64,000 nucleotides of DNA, taken from contig NZ_CP053661.1 of NCBI RefSeq assembly GCF_013177315.1, positions 1-64,000 of the forward strand, given 5' to 3'. Positions 50,583 to 58,854 of this stretch are shown piece by piece (position 1 is the first letter of the stretch; each line of letters begins with the position of its first letter). The notes under the pieces were generated by a model. It was given only the letters and a program-made list of their open reading frames with translations, did no database searches and was not told where the DNA came from. The DNA is from Thermoleptolyngbya sichuanensis A183 (GTDB lineage: Bacteria; Cyanobacteriota; Cyanobacteriia; Elainellales; Elainellaceae). Position numbers and translations under genes: made by a program.

Positions 50583-53500
50583 CTAAACTTCCACTTCCAC
50601 AGTAATCGAGGTATCGCAGCCGAAGGTATCGACGACTTTGACGCAGGCAGTGTATTTACCGGGCGCGGGGTAGGTGTAGCCCGCATCGCTGATGGTTTTG
50701 AGGGAACGATCTTTGCGGGTGCGATAGTCTTGCCAGTCGTGGGTGAAGGGTTTGCCGGGATGCCAGTTGAAATCGATCGCCCAAAAATCAATAAAGTCAA
50801 AGCCGCTTTTGATCGCCCGTTCTTTGATGGCTTCCAGTTCTTTGGTGGGCACTTCCGCCAAGGAGGGGAGGAACTGGGTGAGTTTGATGTCTACCGTGTG
50901 GGTTTGAGGACTAAAGTCCTCATTACGAGCCTTTTTGTTTGTAGTAACGACTTCAGTCGTTGCTTTACGGTAGACGGGTTCGGCGGCGAGGACAGCCACT
51001 TCCAAAAACGGCGGCGGCGACTTGCGATTCTTCTCCATAATCTCGCGGGGAATCTGCACCAGCTTCAGCTTTACGCCCAACTCTTGCACCAGGGCATTCA
51101 CCAGCAGATGCAAATCCATCTCAAACTCCCAGGCAAGGCAGTAACACTCCCGCCCGCCCGCTGCGGCCACGGCCTGCGCCACCTGTTTCGCTTCTTCGCG
51201 GGTAAATATCGAGTCGATGCCATCCACATGGCAAAAGGCCCCCGCTTTGCGCCCATGCAGCAGCGGTGACGGCGGATTGGTCAGCACCTCGGCTTTGAAG
51301 AACTCCAAAATCACCCGCCGATGTTCTTCATCCGCCCCCTGCAAGCGGTCTTTTTGCCACCACTGCCGCTCGTAGCGCCCCAGGTTATAGACATCAAAGG
51401 CGCGATAGGGTTTGCCCTCACTGTGCAGCTTGCGCTGAAGCTCAATCAGCCGCTTGCGCGAGGTATGGATGGCAAACCGCCCCAAATCACACAGCAACCA
51501 CCTGCGCCCCAACCGCTCCGCCACCGCGCCGGTGGTGCCACTGCCACAGTTATGGATGGCGCAAACCTCTGTGAGATAAGAATGGACTGCTTCCACTTCT
51601 AGATCATAAACTTCTTCTTCGCTGGAGACGGTTTCTACGCTGGTCAAATGCACGCCCTCTAGCGTAGAACCCCAAAAGACGATATCACCCGCTTTGAGAT
51701 CGCTTGCCGCAATCCACTCAGCCCCTTGGGGGCTAAATTGTTCGGCACTAATCGTTTGAATCCAGGCTGCGACTCCCTCCAGGTTGGTCATGACTTCCTT
51801 AGCAGGGATACGCATTGTCCGTAATCCCAGCGATCGCAAGTAAGCATCGCGGTTGGCATCATGGGCGATCGCCTCTGGACTGCTGTGGGCAATTGCACCA
51901 TCCACTTCGACAACAAGGTGTGCTTCACGGGAGTAAAAATCGGCAATGTAGGAACCGATCGGGTGTTGACGGCGAAAGGAAATCCCTAGCTGCTTGTTCC
52001 GTAAGGCACTCCACAGTTTGCGCTCTGGCGGGGTCATGTTTTGCCGCAATTCACGACTGCGCCCGCGCATATGTCTGGGAATGCCTGACCAGTCACAGTT
52101 GCCGCCCAGGGTACGGGGGGCTGTTTTAGCGAGAACTTTGTGATCGGCGGTGAGCCAGAGGGTTTTGTCTGAACGGGAATGCTGCAAGCCAATCATTTGA
52201 CCCTGATAGGGGTGATGAATGGTGCGAAGCACACGATGGGCTTTGCCGTCATGGGCGAGTACGAGGTCTCCGGGTTGGATGGTCTCGATGGGAACGAGAG
52301 CGGTGTTGGCCTCTCCCCAGCCCTCCCCGCGTGCGGGGAGGGAGTTGAAGTCATCCCCCCCCGTGTGCGGGGGGCCAGGGGGGCTAAACTGCTCCATTTG
52401 CGTACCCCAGCCCTCCTGCCACGCAGCAGGGGAATTAGCCCCTCCCCGGCCCTCCCCGCGTGCGGGGAGGGAGTTGAAGTCATTCCCCCCCGTGCGCGGG
52501 GGGCTAGGGGGGCTATTCACCCGCCACACCCGCGTACCTTGCCGGACACAAAAGAAATCGGCAACCAGATCGCCTTCGTTGGAAGAGGCTTGGATGATTC
52601 TTTCTAAGAGGCCTTCTGGTTTTTGAGTGTCATAACCTGTATCCTGATGAGCCTGAGAATTGACAGGTGGAATATCTGTCCAGATTGCTTGCACAGCTTT
52701 CCCAGGCATTTCATCTAAATATCGCTTGTAACGAGGAGTACCATTTTTTGTAAGTTCAATTCTATTTTCTGCAATTAATTTGTCAATTCTTTCCTGTGAC
52801 CAACGCCAGTGGGTTCCTGGAGGTGGAGCAATCAACTTTCCGAAAAAAAAGCGCGGTTCTCCAGCACCAGCAGCACTTATATCTGCTAACTCATAACGCC
52901 TACCATCCTGATCTACACTTCGGTAGTGAGATTTTAGATAGTTTTCATCGTAGGCTTGATACTGAGGATTCCAGACAAAGTTTTGGGACTTTGTATAGTG
53001 AAAAATTACATCATAGTTAAACGCGAATCCTTTTCTATCACTGTGGCTTGTGACGCGCTGCCAGATAATCTGAGAACGAAAATTTTCTGAATCAAAAAGT
53101 TCATCAAGAATTATCTTGACGTGGCTAGCTACTGAATCATCTAAATGCACCAAAACACTGCCATTATCAGACAGTAACTCTTTGATTAAAGCTAGACGTT
53201 CGTAAATCATTTGCAGGTAGGAATCTGATCCCTTACCCCAAATGTCTCGATAGGCAACCATTTCTAAGGTTGACTGTTCCTTTTGAACAGAATCTTTCTC
53301 ATCTCCAATCTGCACCTGCATCGAAAAATCTGCGCCCACATCAAACGGTGGATCAATATAAATCAGATCCACCTTGCCCTTAAACGACCGCATCAGCGAA
53401 GCCATCACCAGCTTGTTATCGCCCCAAATCAGCCGATTCCTAAAGTCATCCACACGGGGATTCTGCTGTTCAAATAGCTCCAACTGCCCCGTCGCCGCCG

Positions 53501-53675
53501 CTGCCCGTCGCGGTTCATCAATACTCTCAATCTTCTGCATCGGCATCGCACACCCGGCAATATCCACCTCCCGCCGATGGCCATACTCGTCATACTTGCC
53601 CTCCCACACCAGTTCCGTGCGCATTTGGGAGAGGGGGTGGGGGTTGTGGGGGCCGTAGGTGGGTTGCTGGGTCAT
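50583..53675 (-). CDS. Type III-like DNA methyltransferase (Mod) interrupted by an intein
   Basis: A 1030-residue precursor. Extein: motif IV region IYIDPPFDVG (105-114), target-recognition part about 140-360, motif I split by the intein (VADFF | CGSGTTG), and LGRRWLLCDLGRFAIHTSRK after it, the beta-class order. Removing residues 376-709 leaves a 696-residue enzyme. The C-terminal ~270 residues form an extra domain with HGRKAGAFCHVDG and a beta-rich end (SDAGYTYPAPGKYTACVKVV). Frame is intact throughout. It pairs with the Res helicase. Two palindromic repeats are read in frame near residues 905-924. Confidence 0.9.
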   Translation of the reverse strand: MTQQPTYGPHNPHPLSQMRTELVWEGKYDEYGHRREVDIAGCAMPMQKIESIDEPRRAAAATGQLELFEQQNPRVDDFRNRLIWGDNKLVMASLMRSFKGKVDLIYIDPPFDVGADFSMQVQIGDEKDSVQKEQSTLEMVAYRDIWGKGSDSYLQMIYERLALIKELLSDNGSVLVHLDDSVASHVKIILDELFDSENFRSQIIWQRVTSHSDRKGFAFNYDVIFHYTKSQNFVWNPQYQAYDENYLKSHYRSVDQDGRRYELADISAAGAGEPRFFFGKLIAPPPGTHWRWSQERIDKLIAENRIELTKNGTPRYKRYLDEMPGKAVQAIWTDIPPVNSQAHQDTGYDTQKPEGLLERIIQASSNEGDLVADFFCVRQGTRVWRVNSPPSPPRTGGNDFNSLPARGEGRGGANSPAAWQEGWGTQMEQFSPPGPPHTGGDDFNSLPARGEGWGEANTALVPIETIQPGDLVLAHDGKAHRVLRTIHHPYQGQMIGLQHSRSDKTLWLTADHKVLAKTAPRTLGGNCDWSGIPRHMRGRSRELRQNMTPPERKLWSALRNKQLGISFRRQHPIGSYIADFYSREAHLVVEVDGAIAHSSPEAIAHDANRDAYLRSLGLRTMRIPAKEVMTNLEGVAAWIQTISAEQFSPQGAEWIAASDLKAGDIVFWGSTLEGVHLTSVETVSSEEEVYDLEVEAVHSYLTEVCAIHNCGSGTTGAVAERLGRRWLLCDLGRFAIHTSRKRLIELQRKLHSEGKPYRAFDVYNLGRYERQWWQKDRLQGADEEHRRVILEFFKAEVLTNPPSPLLHGRKAGAFCHVDGIDSIFTREEAKQVAQAVAAAGGRECYCLAWEFEMDLHLLVNALVQELGVKLKLVQIPREIMEKNRKSPPPFLEVAVLAAEPVYRKATTEVVTTNKKARNEDFSPQTHTVDIKLTQFLPSLAEVPTKELEAIKERAIKSGFDFIDFWAIDFNWHPGKPFTHDWQDYRTRKDRSLKTISDAGYTYPAPGKYTACVKVVDTFGCDTSITVEVEV
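50906..50961. repeat. Paired palindromes read in frame near the Mod C-terminus
   Basis: GAGGACTAAAGTCCTC (50906-50921) and AACGACTTCAGTCGTT (50946-50961), both near-perfect palindromes. The type is familiar as a dispersed repeat in cyanobacterial genomes. It encodes TTEVVTTNKKARNEDFSPQT without breaking the frame. Confidence 0.75.
51549..52550 (-). other. Intein with DUF559/Vsr-like nuclease inside Mod
   Basis: Mod residues 376-709 (334 aa). Block A is CVRQGTRVW with Cys1, then IQPGDLVLAHDGKAHRVLRT. Block B is LWLTADHKVLA (TxxH type). A nuclease insertion at about 536-642 has the DUF559 pattern: LRQNMTPPERKLW, FRRQHPIGSYIADFY, LVVEVDGAIAH and DANRDAYLRSLGLRTMRIP. The C-terminal blocks are VYDLEVEAVHSYL and VCAIHN with terminal His-Asn, followed by extein +1 Cys. 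All residues needed for Cys-type splicing are seen. It is inserted exactly in the SAM-binding loop. Confidence 0.9.
52307..52516. repeat. Two in-frame 81-bp palindromic repeat copies within the intein
   Basis: Copies at 52307-52387 and 52436-52516 encode SPPxPPxTGGxDFNSLPARG plus EGxGxAN. At DNA level each has two GC hairpins (CCCTCCCCGC/GCGGGGAGGG and CCCCCCG/CGGGGGG). They lie between splicing block A and the next Hint strand, evidently tolerated as a flexible loop. Confidence 0.85.
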
Positions 53676-54413
53676 AGAAAGGCATGAAGGCGCAAACGAC
53701 TGCGCTCAATTATAGTCGCTGCCTAAAATGCCGCCAAATCAAGCTCTTTGTAGGGTGGAATGGGTGTGATGAGTAAGGTGATAGGGGCGATTGTCCTGGC
53801 AGACACGCTAAGGCGAACGTTCTAGCGGAAGGGACAGGGGCGATCGTAGAGAGTCTTCACTTTGGATGAGTGGCTTAAAGCACTGCCCCAACCCAGGACT
53901 AAAGCGAGATAACTACTGCTTATACTGACTTTCCTTCCTAAATTCCGCCTAACACCCCGTAGCAGAGTAGTTAGCCAAAAACAAAGTTGCATATCACCAG
54001 AAGTGTTGAACGCAATGTTAGCAGGGCAAGTTCATAGCTGAATCCAGTACAAAAGGTCTATGATTCTGCCTGTAATGACCTACTTATTGCTTCCATCCTC
54101 AATAATCCGCCTCTTGAGAGTGCTTTTTGTAAAGTTTTACTATCAAGATTCAACACTTCTGGCATATCACCTCCTCTCGGAGCAGTTATACAGAATATTA
54201 TCCGCATAACTAACCAGATCGGAGTCTTATACAGAAATCTGCCGGGCTATCTACCCGAATTCGGCAGTTATGCTGAATTAAGTAGTGATGATGACCCTCA
54301 TAGAGGTGTTTATCTGGATCTTGTTCTGCATAATATGCTTGCCAAGGGATGTTATGCCGATAGCCTCAGCAAATCTTCATGGTCAGTACGTAGGCTGCCT
54401 GGCCCGGCCGCGT
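53676..54413. other. Intergenic region with a 14-bp inverted repeat pair
   Basis: No convincing gene. CCAGAAGTGTTGAA (53997-54010) and its exact complement (54149-54162) bracket about 140 bases and may be ends of a decayed mobile element. Around 54184-54360 several TTATnCAGAAT/GCATAA words recur. The first part (53676-53750) is upstream of mod and likely holds its promoter. Confidence 0.45.
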
Positions 54414-54869
54414 CTAAACTGGCTCAGACAGGCGATCGAGGTAGCGCTCAATCAGCAAGATTGCCACAATATCGTCGATGGGGCGTGGCGGCGTTCGCAT
54501 TCCCTGGGGCAACAGGCGCTGGAGTCCCTTGGGTGGATACATTTGCCAGTAGCGATTGCGGGCTTCCAGCGTCGAGTAGCGTTCATCAACCATGACCACG
54601 CGGATTGGGTCGATAAGGGCTTCGCTCAGCGATTGTTTCCACTGGCGGGCACTGGTTTGATCGCCCATGACCAGCAGCGAAATCGGGTATTGCTGGCGGA
54701 GCGCCTGAATTGTGGCGATCGCCCGCTCTGCTGCGACGACTTGATGCATAAACAGGTTGCGATCGACCCCCATCACGGCTAGCCCACACTTTTGCCGACC
54801 CGGATCGAACCCCAGAATAACGGGCTGCCCCAGGGCTTCAGGTGCAGAAGTGGAATAGGACATGGGCAA
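54414..54869 (-). CDS. YqgF/RuvX-type RNase H-fold nuclease
   Basis: A 151-residue protein with VILGFDPGRQKCGLAVMG (first acidic strand), SLLVMGDQTSARQW, VVMVDERYSTLEARNRYW and RPIDDIVAILLIERYL (last Asp pair), the order found in YqgF/RuvX proteins that finish the 5' end of 16S rRNA. It is somewhat diverged from standard YqgF, with a shorter middle. It starts 36 bp after the DUF3084 gene and is probably co-transcribed. An alternative start is Met3. Confidence 0.78.
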   Translation of the reverse strand: MPMSYSTSAPEALGQPVILGFDPGRQKCGLAVMGVDRNLFMHQVVAAERAIATIQALRQQYPISLLVMGDQTSARQWKQSLSEALIDPIRVVMVDERYSTLEARNRYWQMYPPKGLQRLLPQGMRTPPRPIDDIVAILLIERYLDRLSEPV

Positions 54870-54905
54870 ACGGCAGGGGTGAAAGGCAAACGGCAGCAGG
54901 GCGGT

Positions 54906-56330
54906 TTAGTTCGTTGGCGCGAAGGGCGATCGCTGCGGGGGCGGTGTGGTGTTGACTCTGCTGTCCGTACTGAACAGAACCCGCCCATTTTGTACGGCGG
55001 CCAGGTCGAGCCGGACAGGCCCAGCGGTGAAGATGGTTTCAGAGGCGATCGCATGGAGTTCTACCGGGCGACCGTAGGCTCGAATATCTTGCAATAACCT
55101 AACCACAGCCTCGGTCTGTCCGTCCGCAATTTGCAGCACATCGCCCAGCACCCCAGCCTGTCGCGAGCGAAACTGAGCGTTAGCAATCAGGAGATTGACA
55201 CGCTCCACCAATTCTTCATCTCGCATCCGGGTGGGATCGAGCGCAATCGTGACCACCAGATCGCCCTCTCGAAACACCACCTGATTGGGCGCAGCGTTGA
55301 CATAAACCTGGATGCAAGCCTCGCCCGCCAAGACGCAGGGTTCGCCAATGATGTAATTGCCTGCCGACAAAATCCGCACAACATAATCTTTGCCGTCCTG
55401 GATTTGATTGATCAATTGCTCTACTTGGGCATTGGTAATTTGAATCACCTGCTTGTCTACATTCACCGTGCCCGGTTGAATGCGCTGGCTGGCGAAGCGG
55501 TTGGCCTCTAGTAGGAGGCGATTGACAGCGCTGGGAGCAGCCTCTGGGGTAATCACGCGCACCACACCGGAGGCCATCGGCTGGTTTCTCAACACTGCCA
55601 CACTGCCCTGGCGCAGCCCTTGAAATTCGCGCTCCAGGGTTTGCACTTCTGCCAGCAGAGCGCTACGCTGGGCTTCTAGGTCATCCAACTGCAATTCTTT
55701 TTCGCGGATTTGGGCGGTGCGTTCGGCAATCTGGCGATCGCGCTCGGCTACATCTCGGTCGCGCTGGGCAAGCTGGCGCTGGCGATCAGCCTGGAGCTGC
55801 TGAATCTCGGCGCGAAGCTGGGTGGCCTGCTGAGACACGTCTGTTAGCAAAGTCTGCGCCTGCTGATAGTTGGCAGCGACGCTGCTGAGCTGCGACTGGG
55901 TGCTTTGCAATTCCTCACGGGTGCGGGTTTCCTGGGCGATCGCCGCTTGCAAGGACTCGTTGGTGCGGCGCAGACGGCGCTGGGCGGCTTGTTGTTCTCG
56001 TTCAGCGCGATCGCGCTGTCGCTGCACTTCGGCGGTTTGCTGCTGCGCTTGGTTTAGTTCTGCTAGCGCTGCGTCTCGCTCCTGCTGCACGTCTTCTAGC
56101 TCAAACACCCCCGTCCGCAACTGGTCATCTACGGCAAACAAAATGCCAAAGGTCATTGCCGAGATGAGAATCCCCGTCATCACGGTGATCAGCGTGGCAG
56201 TTTGGCGGGGACGCAGGCCAAACAAACTGAGACGAGCCTTGCCCACCTTCATCCCAAGGCGATCGCCCACCGTGGCCACCACAGCCCCCAGCACCAAAAT
56301 TGCCGCAATCAAGACCAGCCCGGTGGTCAT
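54906..56330 (-). CDS. DUF3084 membrane coiled-coil protein
   Basis: A 474-residue protein typical of cyanobacteria. Two membrane spans at about 3-22 and 46-66 (TLITVMTGILISAMTFGILF), a long coiled coil 75-245 rich in Gln/Arg, then a globular C-terminal DUF3084 domain (about 255-450: RNQPMASGVVRVITPEAAPS, AGNYIIGEPCVLAGEACIQV). Role unknown; the architecture suggests a cell-envelope or division-linked scaffold. It precedes the yqgF-like gene. Confidence 0.9.
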   Translation of the reverse strand: MTTGLVLIAAILVLGAVVATVGDRLGMKVGKARLSLFGLRPRQTATLITVMTGILISAMTFGILFAVDDQLRTGVFELEDVQQERDAALAELNQAQQQTAEVQRQRDRAEREQQAAQRRLRRTNESLQAAIAQETRTREELQSTQSQLSSVAANYQQAQTLLTDVSQQATQLRAEIQQLQADRQRQLAQRDRDVAERDRQIAERTAQIREKELQLDDLEAQRSALLAEVQTLEREFQGLRQGSVAVLRNQPMASGVVRVITPEAAPSAVNRLLLEANRFASQRIQPGTVNVDKQVIQITNAQVEQLINQIQDGKDYVVRILSAGNYIIGEPCVLAGEACIQVYVNAAPNQVVFREGDLVVTIALDPTRMRDEELVERVNLLIANAQFRSRQAGVLGDVLQIADGQTEAVVRLLQDIRAYGRPVELHAIASETIFTAGPVRLDLAAVQNGRVLFSTDSRVNTTPPPQRSPFAPTN

Positions 56331-56550
56331 CGCCGATAAAACTCACACTCAGCTACACCATACTGCAATTGTGCCGTTGAACGGCGTAGCTCGCAGTTGC
56401 CCGGATACCGCAACACCGTAAAAATGCTCCGACAGGCTCAGCCCAGATAGATAGTCGCCCCACTAGGTTAGCTATCGCCCCTGCTCCCTGTTTCCCAAGC
56501 ACCCCAGAGCGAAGCAGTTTCCCTTAGCTCAGCCCCCTGATTCGTGCTTT

Positions 56551-57222
56551 TTATGTAAACTGCTGGCTCAGCGCTACGGGGTTGTAGACCGTGATCTTTT
56601 TCTTGTGAATGGAGATCATCCGATCCTGGCGCAGATCGCCCAGCAGTCGCGTCACCGTCACGCGGGTCGAGCCAATTGCTTCGGCGATCGCCTGATGAGA
56701 CAGTTTCAGGTCGATGGTGATGCCTTCAGACGTGGGGACACCAAAATCGCGGCACAAAATCAGCAAAAAGCTGACCAAACGCGACCCCATATCTCGGTGG
56801 GCCAATGTTTCAATCATCATTTCGGTTTGCAGAATCCGCGACGACAGCCCCTTCAGCATCAGCATTGACAGGTCGGGATTTTCCTTCAGCGCCTTTTCGA
56901 CTTGCTCAATCGGCACCGACAGCAACTCCACCGGGGTAAACGCCACGGAATGATAGAATCGGTCTGCCTTTTGCCCCGTAATCAGCGACAGCACGCCAAA
57001 CACGCTATTCTCTCTTAGCAGCGCCACGGTGATTTCTTCGCCCGCCTCATAGACTCGCGACAGCTTCACCGCGCCCTTGAGCAAGAAATAAACCCGCTCA
57101 GCCGGATCGCCCGGAAAGAAAATGGTCTTTCCCCGGTCAAAGGTTTCTACCATCGGCGGAAACGCACCGCCGCTCAATTGGCGAAACACATCTGCTAAAG
57201 GCTTTTCATGTGAGGCAACCAT
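56551..57222 (-). CDS. ntcA: NtcA, global nitrogen regulator (CRP/FNR family)
   Basis: A 223-residue protein: cNMP-like effector domain (binds 2-oxoglutarate in this family) at about 25-140, with [20 protein letters not shown], dimer helix 140-165 and the diagnostic recognition helix [20 protein letters not shown] at 173-192. Length and sequence are those of cyanobacterial NtcA. It activates ammonium-repressed genes at GTA-N8-TAC sites. No perfect site is seen within 400 bp upstream; GTA-N8-CAC occurs near 57484. A MITE copy lies 66 bp upstream of the start. Confidence 0.97.
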   Translation of the reverse strand: MVASHEKPLADVFRQLSGGAFPPMVETFDRGKTIFFPGDPAERVYFLLKGAVKLSRVYEAGEEITVALLRENSVFGVLSLITGQKADRFYHSVAFTPVELLSVPIEQVEKALKENPDLSMLMLKGLSSRILQTEMMIETLAHRDMGSRLVSFLLILCRDFGVPTSEGITIDLKLSHQAIAEAIGSTRVTVTRLLGDLRQDRMISIHKKKITVYNPVALSQQFT

Positions 57223-57287
57223 ACCGTCCGATTCCCAGCGCCCTCAGGGAGCGAATATGACCGAAATATGACCGAGACATGACTGAC

Positions 57288-57376
57288 AGGATCTACGCAC
57301 TTGCGATAAGTTTCCTGTGTTTTGGACGATGTCTCGCGGGCTGTGCCCGCGAGACATCGTCCAACTGCGTAAGTCC
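57288..57376. repeat. MITE-like repeat, copy 5, upstream of ntcA
   Basis: It reads AGGATCTACGCACTTGCGAT to AACTGCGTAAGTCC with a perfect central hairpin (GGACGATGTCTCGCGGGC with its complement). Changes in one arm (GATGTC) are matched in the other (GACATC), so the hairpin is maintained. Confidence 0.85.
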
Positions 57377-57632
57377 GAACTGAAACAAAAGATGAAAGCA
57401 AGACCCAGATTTTGCCCAAGAGGCGAAAAACCGGGATAAATGCAGTCTTAGAACACTTAAACTAAGTTTGGGGCCGCTTTTTGTATCTAAAAACACGCTT
57501 CCATAAGAAGAATGATCGTTTTGATACCAATTTCTGCGTTTGCTCTATCGGTAGACCCGGATGAGAGAACCCAGACTCTGTTCTGGAAACTGGGCGATCG
57601 CCCTCAATCCTGCGTTCCAGACAGCATATCGC

Positions 57633-57655
57633 AATTGTATCTAAGAGATACAATT
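57633..57655. promoter_or_regulatory. Perfect dyad AATTGTATCT-AAG-AGATACAATT
   Basis: Ten-bp arms around a 3-base spacer, 139 bp upstream of the fabI ATG. It is not an NtcA site (spacing between GTA and TAC is 9, not 8). It is likely a regulator site of unknown identity. Confidence 0.5.
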
Positions 57656-57793
57656 TAGGAAAAAATTTTCCCGTCTCGCCCTCATCTTTCACCCCCATCT
57701 CTTCCCTTCCTCCCTATCCCACTCTCCCCTATCCGTCCTGCCCCGTTTTTGAGTATTTTGTGAATTGCCCTCGAAATTTGGATGCCGTTACCC

Positions 57794-58570
57794 ATGCTTG
57801 ACCTCACCGGAAAAAATGCGCTCGTCACAGGCATTGCCAACAATCGCTCAATTGCCTGGGGCATCGCCCAACAGCTCCACAAAGCCGGGGCAAACCTGGG
57901 CATCACCTACCTGCCCGACGACAAAGGCAAGCTAGAGAAGAAAGTGGCGGAATTGGTTGAGCCGCTCCAACCCAGCCTGTTTGTGCCCTGCGATGTGCAA
58001 AATGATGAGCAAGTCGAGGCGGCGTTTGCCACCGTGCGCGAAAAGTGGGGGCGGCTGGACGTGCTGATCCACTGTCTCGCCTTTGCCAATCGCGATGACC
58101 TCAGCGGCAACTTCAGCGATGTTTCCCGTGAGGGCTTTAACCTAGCGCTGGACGTGAGCGCCTACTCGCTGGTGCAGCTTTGCCGCGCCGCCAAGCCGCT
58201 GATGACCGAGGGCGGCTCGGTGGTGACGCTGACCTATCTGGGCGGTGTGCGCGTCGTGCCAAACTATAACGTCATGGGCATTGCCAAGGCAGCGCTAGAG
58301 ATGAACGTGAGGTATCTGGCGGCGGAACTGGGCCCGCAAAACATTCGAGTCAATGCCATCTCCGCCGGGCCGATTCGGACGCTGGCTTCCTCCGCTGTCG
58401 GCGGCATTTTGGACATGATTCACCATGTTGAAGAGGTCGCCCCCCTGCGCCGCACCGTGACTCAGACCGAAGTGGGCAACGCGGCGGCGTTTTTGTGTAG
58501 CGACCTGTCTACGGGCATCACGGGTCAAGTGCTGTACGTGGACGCGGGCTACGAGATTATGGGAATGTGA
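57794..58570 (+). CDS. fabI: Enoyl-[acyl-carrier-protein] reductase (NADH), FabI
   Basis: Starting at ATG 57794 (MLDLTGKNALVTGIANNRSI; another ATG four codons earlier) gives 258 residues, normal for FabI. Rossmann GIANNRSIAWGIA, catalytic YNVMGIAKAALE with Tyr-x6-Lys, VNAISAGPIRTLA and substrate-loop IHHVEEVAPLRR are all visible. It catalyses the last reduction in each fatty-acid elongation cycle. It is transcribed alone, divergent from ntcA. Confidence 0.96.
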   Translation: MLDLTGKNALVTGIANNRSIAWGIAQQLHKAGANLGITYLPDDKGKLEKKVAELVEPLQPSLFVPCDVQNDEQVEAAFATVREKWGRLDVLIHCLAFANRDDLSGNFSDVSREGFNLALDVSAYSLVQLCRAAKPLMTEGGSVVTLTYLGGVRVVPNYNVMGIAKAALEMNVRYLAAELGPQNIRVNAISAGPIRTLASSAVGGILDMIHHVEEVAPLRRTVTQTEVGNAAAFLCSDLSTGITGQVLYVDAGYEIMGM

Positions 58571-58714
58571 GGACTAGGGTTTGTTTTGACGGTATTTTGG
58601 AGGTTGGCTCTTGGGGTGCGCCGTGCAGCACAATCAACCCATCTTGCGAACGAGAGTGCCAGAAGCCTCGTAGACGCTTGTAGCAATCCAAAATCGCAGA
58701 TCCAAAATCGCAAC

Positions 58715-58804
58715 AGGATTTACGCAGTTGGACAATTTCTCGCGGGCTGCGCCCGCGAGAAATTGTCCAAAACCCAAAGAGCTTATTGCAAGTGCGTAAG
58801 TCCT
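58715..58804. repeat. MITE-like repeat, copy 6
   Basis: It reads AGGATTTACGCAGTTGGACA to GTGCGTAAGTCCT with a perfect central hairpin. It sits between the convergent fabI and TPR genes, flanked by short AATCCAAAATCGCA repeats at 58686-58712 and 58808-58840. Confidence 0.85.
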
Positions 58805-58854
58805 GATCGCAAATCCAAAATCGCAAATCCAAAATCAATCATAATAGCCCGTCT

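Larger units (their letters stand above)
57223..57793. other. Divergent ntcA/fabI intergenic region
   Basis: It contains a MITE copy at 57288-57376, a perfect dyad at 57633-57655 and a second TTGTATCTAA word at 57482. Promoters of both ntcA and fabI should lie here. No other gene is seen. Confidence 0.5.

Noticed and set aside
54285-54782. Rightward 165-codon frame opposite the YqgF-like gene
   Set aside because: It is antisense to a gene with clear nuclease-fold motifs and extends into repeat-rich non-coding DNA.
57223-57793. NtcA autoregulatory site upstream of ntcA
   Set aside because: Only GTA-N8-CAC and a dyad with 9-base spacing were found; neither meets the GTA-N8-TAC consensus.
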